In this document: piece after piece, positions 1 through 7,600 of the stretch
Layout of the letters: the number at the start of each line of letters is the position of its first letter
Numbering within the stretch: the first letter of the stretch is position 1
Assembly: GCA_036401335.1 (NCBI GenBank)
Contig: DASWVC010000036.1
Span: forward strand, 1-24,168
Direction of reading: 5' to 3'
Origin: DASWVC01 sp036401335
GTDB taxonomy: Bacteria; Verrucomicrobiota; Verrucomicrobiia; Chthoniobacterales; JAFAMB01
DNA: 24,168 bases
The notes under the pieces: model-generated
What the model saw: the letters and a program-made list of their open reading frames with translations, nothing else
What the model was told of the DNA's origin: nothing
Database searches by the model: none
Position numbers and translations under genes: made by a program

Positions 1-546
1 CCTTTGGAGCTGGCAGAGGTGTTTCCCCGGGCGCAACCGATTGAGGTGGATCTCGGCTCCGGTCCTGGCCAGTTTCTCGTGGGCGCCGCCCAGTATTACC
101 CGGAGCGGAACTTTTTGGGGGTGGAGCGGCTTCTGGGGCGGGTGCGCAAAAGCCGCCGCAAGGCCCATAACCTGGGACTGCAGAACGTGCGTGTGCTGCG
201 GTCAGAAATCGATTACACGGTTCGTCACTTGCTCCCAGCCGGTTCAATAAGGCGCTTTCACCTTTCTTTCCCGGATCCCTGGCCGAAGCGGCGCCACCAT
301 CGCCGCCGGTTGATTGACCTCGGATTTTTCGAGGCAGCCTACGACTCGTTAGACAGTGGCGGCGACCTCTGGATTAGGACGGACCACACCGACTACTTTA
401 ATTTCATTCAAAAGCTTGTTCCTGCGACCAGGTTCATCACGTCTGAATGGAGTGATGAATTTTACCCAACAACCGATTTTGAGGACCTGTTTCAGGAGAA
501 ACAGCTGCCCGTCTATCGGCTTCGCCTCACCAAGACGAGGTTGTGA
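1..546 (+). CDS. trmB: tRNA (guanine-N7-)-methyltransferase, 5' end cut by window edge
   Basis: Transfers a methyl group from S-adenosylmethionine to N7 of guanine, typically G46 in the tRNA variable loop; cytoplasmic. About 180 residues are visible. The SAM-binding loop EVDLGSGPGQFL lies near residues 14-25 (counted from the TTG at position 4), the family hallmark FPDPWPKRRHHRRR near 89-102, and RTDHTDYF follows, as in the conserved TD motif region. The reading frame is open through position 1, and family members usually have more residues before the SAM loop, so the true start is probably upstream of the window and the TTG at 4 is not trusted. The 3' end is intact (TGA at 544-546). It overlaps the end of the convergent comEC-like gene by 34 bp, so the two stop regions are read from both strands. 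Confidence 0.93.
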   Translation, partial: PLELAEVFPRAQPIEVDLGSGPGQFLVGAAQYYPERNFLGVERLLGRVRKSRRKAHNLGLQNVRVLRSEIDYTVRHLLPAGSIRRFHLSFPDPWPKRRHHRRRLIDLGFFEAAYDSLDSGGDLWIRTDHTDYFNFIQKLVPATRFITSEWSDEFYPTTDFEDLFQEKQLPVYRLRLTKTRL

Positions 547-2729
547 CCGTCGCGGAACGTGTGGACCGTGAGCAGGTCGGGCGTGGCTGCAAATTCGATC
601 TCACCGGTTTCGGCAAAGTGAAAGGTTGGAACCGGGTTGACCTCCCACCCTGTCGAGTGTCCTTCTACCGAGACGGCCAGGCGCGCGCCGGTTCGGGCTA
701 GCAACGTCTTGCCGCCGGGAAAAGCCGCCCGTGGCAGGATTAACACGTCCAGGGCCGGCGGTGGGCTGCCGATGGCAACTGCGGAGACGGAATCGGTCCA
801 GCCGAGGCGGAACCCGGCAAGTTCAAACACGAGCCAGCCACGGGAGGAGGAACGGCGTGGAGGTGACCCCGACCTTTCCGGCGTTTGCAGGAATGCCTCG
901 TGTCCCAGTTGCAGGACCGGAGAAGTTGTGTGCGACCCCGCGGGCGCGAGTCGAGAAGTGATCTCCGGGCTGGACAGGGCTTCTCGCCAGGAAGCGACGA
1001 GCGGGCAACGGTAATCGCGCACCAGGCCCGGCCATAAAGGTGGATCGTCGGCCGTAGCGGCGAGGAAGATCCCCTGCAGGGAATTGATGCCGCGGTACCG
1101 CAAATAGGGTAGGACGACCGCCTTCCACTGGCTCGCGGTTTCGAGGTCGAACAACCAGTTTTTGCCGTGGTCATGAACACACAGCACAGGCTTGCGGCCG
1201 GTGGCCAGCAGGGCGCACATGGCCGGTGGTGGCGGCGTGAGCGACAGATTGACGGCGTCGGCGGGCAGCACGGTCGATGCTCGCAAAAGGCCCAGGAAAA
1301 CCTTGCTGAGGAGAAAGTTGCAGTTGTTCAACCAACCCGCGACCCGTGCAGCCGCAAACCCTGCCGGGATGGCGGCGACCCCCGTTACCAGCATGGCCGA
1401 CCCGAGTGGAACGGCCACCACATTTAGTGCCACCCCGCTGAGTGACACCCGGTGGAACTGCAGAACTGACACCGGGAGCGATGCGGCCCAACAGACCACC
1501 GAGACAGCGGTTAGTTCGCACGCGTGGCGGCCGAAACGCAGCCAGTGCCGACGCCAGGGGCTGATCAACCGGACGGGCAGAAAAGGATCAATGGCCAGTC
1601 CCCGGGCGAGGAAATGGCCCAGGGGCCGGACCGCGACGGCGATGGCTGCAACCACACTGAAGGAGAGCTGGAACCCTGTCTCGTAAACGTATTGGGGATT
1701 GAGCAGAATCAAGCCAAATCCGGTTGCGCCCAAGGCGTTCAACACGAATGCCGGGCGCTCGAGCATCACCCCTGCAACCACCAGCAGGCACATGCCGCTG
1801 GCTCGTAAGCCGGACGGCGAGAAACCGGTCAGAACACCGTAGACCGTCAGCACCAGGCAAACCACTAGCGCCGTGGTGCGCCTTCCCACAGGCAACAGGC
1901 GCGTCAGGAACCACCCTAAACCCGCCACAAAGGTGACCTTCAAGCCGTCCACCACGAACAGGTGAAGGGTTCCGGTGCGCTCCAGCAGATCGAGTAAACC
2001 CGGGTCCATTCCGGTGCGGTCGCCAAAGACCATGGCTCGAAGGACCTGACAGGTCTCCGGATCGTCCTCGATGCCCAGCTGGAGGTTATGATCCAGCCGG
2101 GCCCGGAACTCCCGCAGGAGCCGGCGGAATGAAAACGGGGCGGCCCGGGCGATCAGCGTGGGCGGAGCGAAGGCGGAAATACGCAGGTAGAGCCCGCGCC
2201 GGCCGTAGTAATCCCTCCAATCCATTTCGCCCGGGTTGCGTGGAAGTTCAGGGCGGCTGAACCTTCCGGTAACCTGGAATTGGTCGCCCTGGTGCAAGTC
2301 CGTCCCCGGCACCATGAACAAGGCCCGAAAATCGGCGGCAAATCCGTCGATGGAACCGACGCGGGCCGTGAACCGTTCCTCCGGGCGCCGGCGCCATTCG
2401 CCGGCCCGCGGCTCGTCTTCGATCCGGCACTTAACCACATGAACGTGAGGCGTCGGGGCAAGGTGGACGGCGAACTGGTAACCTTTGTCCCCCACGATCC
2501 GCCAACCCTGCCAAAACCCTGCGAAAGCCGCCACGGCGAGCAGGACCGGCACGGTCCGACGCCAAATTGCGGCCTGCAGAGCCAGCGTCACAAAGCCCAC
2601 GGCCCAGAGTGGCCAGAGGTCAGGCCGGGCATCGCCAGCGCAAACGCCGGTGCAGGCGGCCAGAAAAAGCCCCAGGCAAGGAAACCGTTGGCGCCACCAT
2701 CCCACGGGTTGGAACACGGCCGCCGACAT
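513..2729 (-). CDS. ComEC/Rec2-like membrane protein with degenerate motifs
   Basis: ComEC proteins form the inner-membrane channel for single-stranded DNA in natural transformation. This 738-residue protein has the family layout. There are N-terminal membrane segments (about 15-80), a soluble OB-like region (about 90-195, with the typical NPGEMDWRDYYGRRGL stretch near 165-180), and a polytopic Competence domain (about 220-490) with QVLRAMVFGDRTG and SGLRASGM motifs. A C-terminal region (about 505-738) sits where the metallo-beta-lactamase (MBL) domain belongs. Two hallmarks are altered. The usual HLxxxSGLHV motif reads HLFVVDGLKV (residues 256-265). The MBL metal-binding loop, normally THxDxDH-like, reads LAATADDPP (556-564). 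The membrane part may still work, but MBL nuclease activity looks lost. The ATG at 2729 has no clear ribosome binding site. The stop lies inside the 3' end of convergent trmB. No other competence gene is in the window. Confidence 0.85.
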   Translation of the reverse strand: MSAAVFQPVGWWRQRFPCLGLFLAACTGVCAGDARPDLWPLWAVGFVTLALQAAIWRRTVPVLLAVAAFAGFWQGWRIVGDKGYQFAVHLAPTPHVHVVKCRIEDEPRAGEWRRRPEERFTARVGSIDGFAADFRALFMVPGTDLHQGDQFQVTGRFSRPELPRNPGEMDWRDYYGRRGLYLRISAFAPPTLIARAAPFSFRRLLREFRARLDHNLQLGIEDDPETCQVLRAMVFGDRTGMDPGLLDLLERTGTLHLFVVDGLKVTFVAGLGWFLTRLLPVGRRTTALVVCLVLTVYGVLTGFSPSGLRASGMCLLVVAGVMLERPAFVLNALGATGFGLILLNPQYVYETGFQLSFSVVAAIAVAVRPLGHFLARGLAIDPFLPVRLISPWRRHWLRFGRHACELTAVSVVCWAASLPVSVLQFHRVSLSGVALNVVAVPLGSAMLVTGVAAIPAGFAAARVAGWLNNCNFLLSKVFLGLLRASTVLPADAVNLSLTPPPPAMCALLATGRKPVLCVHDHGKNWLFDLETASQWKAVVLPYLRYRGINSLQGIFLAATADDPPLWPGLVRDYRCPLVASWREALSSPEITSRLAPAGSHTTSPVLQLGHEAFLQTPERSGSPPRRSSSRGWLVFELAGFRLGWTDSVSAVAIGSPPPALDVLILPRAAFPGGKTLLARTGARLAVSVEGHSTGWEVNPVPTFHFAETGEIEFAATPDLLTVHTFRDGHNLVLVRRSR

Positions 2730-2759
2730 GCAACGATTCTGGTCGATGAGCGCAGGTAA

Positions 2760-2791
2760 GCAACACGATTTTTAAATGTAATTTATGTTGC
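2760..2791. promoter_or_regulatory. AT-rich island with GCAACA/TGTTGC inverted repeat upstream of comEC-like gene
   Basis: A 6-bp inverted repeat (GCAACA at 2760-2765, TGTTGC at 2786-2791) encloses a 20-bp, strikingly AT-rich core in an otherwise GC-rich stretch, 31 bp upstream of the comEC-like ATG. On the minus strand the core offers -10-like hexamers (TACATT, TAAATT), but I see no convincing -35. It could be the promoter or an operator for the leftward gene. The rest of 2730-3006 shows no gene in any frame. Confidence 0.3.
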
Positions 2792-2984
2792 TGGGCCGAA
2801 CCTGGTTCGTCTTGGCCCCTGGTTGGGGAGCTTGTCCTCAAGCGCTCGGGAGAAAGGCGTTTTGGAACGCACGGCTGCCCATCCGGCCGGAAAGGGGCGT
2901 TTGGGAAGGTCGCGAAGAGACACCCAACCTTGCCAGGGGTCACCAAGGGATACGTGGGCCCTACCGGCCGGTTCCACGGCATCG

Positions 2985-3006
2985 CCGTTCACAAATGCAC
3001 GAACGG
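2985..3006 (-). terminator. Hairpin directly after the receiver gene
   Basis: CCGTTC (2985-2990) and GAACGG (3001-3006) form a perfect 6-bp stem with a 10-nt loop, starting at the base after the stop codon of the leftward receiver gene. No T-run follows on the minus strand, so it is at best a weak intrinsic terminator or an mRNA 3'-end stabiliser for the signalling cluster. Confidence 0.35.
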
Positions 3007-3474
3007 TCACGCAAGCCCGTGCGGCACCGCCCCATTGCTGCCCAGCGCTGAATGCGACTCCAACAGTCTGGCACTAAAATAGAGCCGGCCCGCCAACACC
3101 TCGCGGATCGCTTTAAAGAGGTGATTTGTCGCCATCTGTTTCATGACGAACCCTCGCGCTCCCGCCTCCATGGCCGGCAGGGCAAACACCTCTTCATCGT
3201 GCATGGAAAGCACCAGGACTTGCAGTCCCGGCACTTGCTCCAGCAACCGACTGATGAGGGGCAACCCACTCTCTGCACCCAGCGTGAGGTCCACGATGGC
3301 CAGGTCAGGCTTAAGCCGAAACGCCGCCTCGGCCCCCTCGTCGGCAGTGGCTGCTTCACCGCACACCACCAAGTCCTCCTGCAAGCTGAGCAACCGGCTC
3401 AGGCTTTTGCGCACCAGCAAATGGTCGTCAACCAGCAAGACACGGGTTCGTTGTTTGGCAGGTGCAGCACTCAT
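3007..3474 (-). CDS. Stand-alone NarL-like receiver domain (no HTH)
   Basis: A phosphoacceptor (REC) protein of 155 residues. The acidic pair is D16/D17 (LLVDDH), the phosphorylatable aspartate is D62 (IVDLTLG), the switch residue is S90 (LVLSMHD), and the conserved lysine is K112 (FVMKQ). The stretch FKAIREVLAGRLYFS (120-134) is the usual end of a NarL/FixJ receiver just before the linker to a LuxR-type helix-turn-helix. Here only about 20 residues follow and the gene stops. I found no HTH in any frame downstream, so this is not an obvious recent frameshift. It is the last gene of the minus-strand cluster, 86 bp behind the CheB gene, and is a likely phosphorylation partner of the HisKA_3 kinase at 4650-8567. 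Output is presumably by protein interaction (inference). Confidence 0.88.
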   Translation of the reverse strand: MSAAPAKQRTRVLLVDDHLLVRKSLSRLLSLQEDLVVCGEAATADEGAEAAFRLKPDLAIVDLTLGAESGLPLISRLLEQVPGLQVLVLSMHDEEVFALPAMEAGARGFVMKQMATNHLFKAIREVLAGRLYFSARLLESHSALGSNGAVPHGLA

Positions 3475-3496
3475 AGGGCGATCGGAAAAACACGGA

Positions 3497-3517
3497 CCCG
3501 ACCCTTTTACTGTCGGG
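3497..3517 (-). other. Small intercistronic hairpin between cheB-like and receiver genes
   Basis: CCCGAC (3497-3502) and GTCGGG (3512-3517) form a 6-bp stem with a 9-nt loop in the 86-bp gap between the CheB-like stop and the receiver start. It could attenuate or process the polycistronic message, or be a chance feature of GC-rich DNA. Confidence 0.2.
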
Positions 3518-3560
3518 CTGCCAATGGAATCTTCAATCCTCCAAAAGCCTGAGTGGAGGT

Positions 3561-4595
3561 TCAGATCTCCCCTGAGCGCATTCCACGCAGAAGCTGGCGC
3601 AGCACTTCGGCATCGCTTTGCAGTTGCTGAATGCGGGCATGAAATTCAGCGGAATCGGGGGTCCCGTGTTTCCGGTGAAGGTCGATCAGCAACTGGCCGG
3701 CCCGGCCGTTTTCCTCGATGACCTGCAAGGCGTTGTACAATGCTTCCTCGATCCGCTCCGTCTGACCCTGGAAGAGGCTTTCGAGCGAGAAAGCGTGTCC
3801 GACGTGGCACCGGAAGCGCACCCGAGAGCCATCCTGCAGTTTCCAGAGCGAACCACTGCACTCCGGGCAGACGAACGCTGAAGGTTCGGCGATCTTCCCC
3901 AGGAAATCGTGGCCGTCGATGAAGTCCGCTAGCTGCCTGGTCTCATGGCTTAGGCGTTCCCTAACCGTGGCATCCGGCGCAGTTGGTTCCTCCAGAGCAG
4001 GGTTCTTGACGAGCGTGACGAGGGTTCGTGCCAGGGCCCCAATCGGAACGATGTGGTCCACAGCCACGGTGGCAAGCGCATGGTTGATCATCCCTGGAAA
4101 CAACGCGGTGCTTGGGTCTTGCACCACCGTTGCCCCGCCGCAACTCCGGACGGCCCAAAGTCCGGCGCTGCCGTCATCCATGGTTCCGCTTAAAATCACG
4201 CCGATGACGCGCGGGCCGTACGTCCAGGCGGCAGAACGGAAGAGGGGGTCGATGGCAGGTCGGTGACGGTTTTCCTTCGGGCCATGGACAACCCGGATCC
4301 GGCCTGCCAGGAGAAGCAGGTGGCGGTCGGGCGGGGCCACGTAGACTTTGCCGTGCTCGATGGGCAGGCCGTTTTCCGTTGAAGCAATTTCCAGGGCGCT
4401 GTGCCGCTGCAGAATCTGCGGGAGGAGGTTGGGCCCGTCCGCCCTGGTATGCAGGACAATGAAAATGGCTGCAGGTAAACGCGCCGGTAACCCTGCAACC
4501 AATTTCTGCAGGGCTTCCACGCCGCCAGCCGACGCCCCGATTACGACGATGTCACGGGAGATCGAGGGTTGCGAAAGGGAGGATGGTTCACTCAT
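3561..4595 (-). CDS. Stand-alone CheB-type methylesterase with C-terminal zinc ribbon
   Basis: A CheB_methylest protein: the family removes methyl groups from receptor glutamates and deamidates glutamines. Counting from the ATG at 4595 (344 residues), the catalytic triad appears intact: S22 in GASAGG, H49 in VLHTRADG and D141 in SGTMDDG. There is no N-terminal receiver domain, unlike canonical chemotaxis CheB, so activity is not controlled by phosphorylation in cis. After the esterase domain (about 15-200) comes a zinc ribbon with CPEC (243-246) and CHVGH (263-267), then a helical, coiled-coil-prone tail. In-frame TTG at 4613 is an alternative start, but neither start has a good ribosome binding site. 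The gene starts 54 bp after the stop of the giant CheB-CheR kinase and is probably co-transcribed with it. No receptor, CheA or CheW is nearby, so the substrate is unknown. Confidence 0.9.
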   Translation of the reverse strand: MSEPSSLSQPSISRDIVVIGASAGGVEALQKLVAGLPARLPAAIFIVLHTRADGPNLLPQILQRHSALEIASTENGLPIEHGKVYVAPPDRHLLLLAGRIRVVHGPKENRHRPAIDPLFRSAAWTYGPRVIGVILSGTMDDGSAGLWAVRSCGGATVVQDPSTALFPGMINHALATVAVDHIVPIGALARTLVTLVKNPALEEPTAPDATVRERLSHETRQLADFIDGHDFLGKIAEPSAFVCPECSGSLWKLQDGSRVRFRCHVGHAFSLESLFQGQTERIEEALYNALQVIEENGRAGQLLIDLHRKHGTPDSAEFHARIQQLQSDAEVLRQLLRGMRSGEI

Positions 4596-4649
4596 GGTCA
4601 GAGCACGAAACAACGCCCTGCGATGCCCGCGAGCGAAGAACCCCAGGGG

Positions 4650-7600
4650 TCAATCCTTGCTGCGTTCCGGGTAATGGTCAGGATCAAGTTCGTCGTCGTT
4701 CCGCGGCTCGCCGAACGTCACGATGAGGATGACGCCGTCGGGTGATCCGCGTTCAACGCGGAAACGCCCGCCAATGCTTGCCGCCCGGTACCGCATGATC
4801 TGCAAGCCCATTCCGGAGACGGAAGAGGAGGGCAGGACAGCGCCTTTTTGGAAGCCGGTGCCATTGTCGCTCACCACCAGCCTGGTCTGGTTGGACTCGG
4901 GGTCCAACCTGTAAGTGATGGCAATACGGGTGGCTTTGCCGTGTTTAAGGGAGTTGTTGATTGCTTCCTGCGTGATCCGGTAAAGCTCGGTGGCACCCTC
5001 GGCCGTGTCGGCGGGCGGCGGGCTCGGCTCATCTCCATGAAACGTGCAAACGATTTTGAAGAGGTTGCTCACGTTGTTGGCCAGCGCCCGCATGGCGGTG
5101 TGAAAATGCTTTGCTTCAAGCTGGATGGGGTGAAGCCCCTTGGCCATGTCACGGGTAAGAGCCGTCGCTTCGTTTACCTGGACCAGCAGTTGCTCCGCGC
5201 TTTCCCCGGCTCCGCGCCCATCCCCCTGTTGAAGGCAATGAAGGATACTCTGGGAAACGAAAGCGATTGCGGTAAGTTGTTGCCCCAGGCCGTCGTGTAG
5301 CTCCTGGGCCATGCGCCGTCGTTCCCGTTCGCTCACCGCCAGCACTTCCTGCTCGGTTTGACGACGGTCGGTGCTGTCTTCGATGGTCAGAAGAACCATG
5401 GCCGGACGGTCGTTATCGGCGTCAATGCGGCGCCCATTGAGGATCAGGCGCCTGGCAATGGAGTCAGCCCCTTCGTACTCCACCACGAGGTTCTGGATGC
5501 GGCTGCCGGATGAGAGCACTTCTCCCAGCAAACGCCGCAGTCGCGACAGATTCCATTGGCCGCCGGGCAGGGTATAGAAAAACTGGCCGACCGTGCCCTC
5601 CGGCGACGCTGCAAACAAGTCGTAAAAAGCGGCGTTCGCCAGCCTTACCCGGAACTCCGCATCCAGGACCAGCAACGGTTGGCGGACCGTGGTAAGCACC
5701 GCCTGAGAGAAATCGCGGGAACGCTTCAGCTCTTCGAGGCCACGTTTGAGGTCATCGATATCGACCAACGCCAAAACCGCTCCTTCAATTTTATTCTCGG
5801 ACGTGCGGTAGGGACGCACGCTCAGGCTGTACCAACGCCCGTCCAGCGCCTGCACCTCCATTTCCCGGCCGGTGATGGTGCGCACTACCTCTTCGATCAC
5901 GCCTGACAGGTCCGGCACCTGCAGTTTCGATTGGATGTCGCTGAACGGGCGCCCCAGGTCCGTCGGGATCAGGTTGAACAAACGGCCTGCCATCGGGGTA
6001 AACCGGCGGACCCGCCCCTCCTCGCTCAACATCACGATGGCGAAGTGAATCGAATTGATCAGGTTAACCAGGTCGTTGTTGGCGTGACCAAGCTCAATGT
6101 TCCGGGTTTGCAGCTCCTCATTGACCGTGATGAGTTCTTCGTTGCTGCTTTGCAGTTCTTCCTTGGCGGTCTCCAGTTCTTCGTTGGTGGACTGTAACTC
6201 CTCGTTGCTCGACAAAATCTCTTCGTTGGCGCTCTTGATCTCCTCGTTCGCGGCATCCTGTTCTTCAATGATGCTTTGCAGGTACTGCCGCGTGTTCTCC
6301 AGGTCCCGCCGCAACTCTGCGATCTCGCGCGCATCGCGGCTTTTATTGCGGACGGCCGGCGAAGCTGAGCGCGAGATAACGGTTCCCCCAGCGGAAGATT
6401 CCGCGGCCGTGGAAGGCGGGTGGAAAAGGATGAGGTAGTGCCGGTCACGTTCCTGCGCCATCCGTAACGGCAGGACCTCAAGCTCCAGTTCGAGCGAAGT
6501 TCCGTGGTCGGTGTAAGCCACCCGTTTGCGGTACCCGGCGCGATCCTGTCGGCTGGCTGCCACTGCCGTACGAACGTGCACGGCAAGTCCCTCCTTGAGC
6601 AATTTCAATAGGTTGAAGGTGACCTTGCCCGGCGCCGGCTCAAAGTAGGAATGGCCCTGACCGTGGAACTGGATCACGTCGAAATCGCCGTTCACCAACA
6701 CGCCGGGCGGCGTGTAACGCTGAAGCAGAATGCTATTGGCTTCACGCAAAAGGTTAAAGTTTTCCTGGTCTGTTCCGTCATTGGCCTCCCACCGGTTGGG
6801 AGACGGAGGCGCGGGAATGCTGTCAGCCGGCAACGTTTGCGCGCGCTCGTGATCCTGCCCCGGCAAACTTGCCGCGGGGGACCCCAAGCGCACGCGGTTG
6901 CTCGTGTTCTTGCGGAGAAACAGCCGTTCTTTCCGGCCCGCCTCGCTAAACAAATCCGTGAATTCACCCACGGTTTCCGAACTGCCGAGCAGCAGGTACC
7001 CCCCCGGGCGCAGGGCATAATGGAAGAGAGGAAAAACCTTCTTTTGAACGGCTGCCTCAAGGTAAATAAGAACGTTCCGGCAACTGATCAGATCCAGCCG
7101 GGAAAAAGGGGGATCTTTCGCCAGGTCCTGGCGCGCGAAGATGACCATTTCGCGGATCGATTTGTTGATCCGGAAACCGTGACCAGCGCGGGTGAAAAAC
7201 CGTTCCAGACGTTCCGGCGAGACATCCAGCGCAATGTTTTCGAGGTAATTGCCGTCGCGTGCGCGGTCCAATGAAGCCTCACTCAGGTCGGTGGCAAAGA
7301 TCTGCACCGGCGGACCCGCGCGCCGGGAACCCAGGTATTCCGCCACGCAGATGGCAATGGAATAAGCTTCCTCGCCGGTCGAGCAGCCAGGCACCCAGAT
7401 GCGAAGCGTGTCCAACGGATCACGGCTTTTGAGCAGGCGCGGCAACACCTTGGTCCGGAGGTTTTCAAACGCGCCCGGGTCCCGGAAAAAGCTGGTCACC
7501 TTAATCAGGATGTCCTGGTAGAGGGCCAGCAACTCGGTCTCATTCCCGCGCAGAAAGCGGGCGTAGTCTTCCGGGCTCTCGATGCGAAGGAGGGCCATGC

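Noticed and set aside
6072..6248. Tandem 21-bp repeats considered as a minisatellite or CRISPR-like array
   Set aside because: The repeats are in frame, degenerate at third positions and encode coiled-coil heptads typical of CheB-CheR-PAS fusions; there are no spacers.
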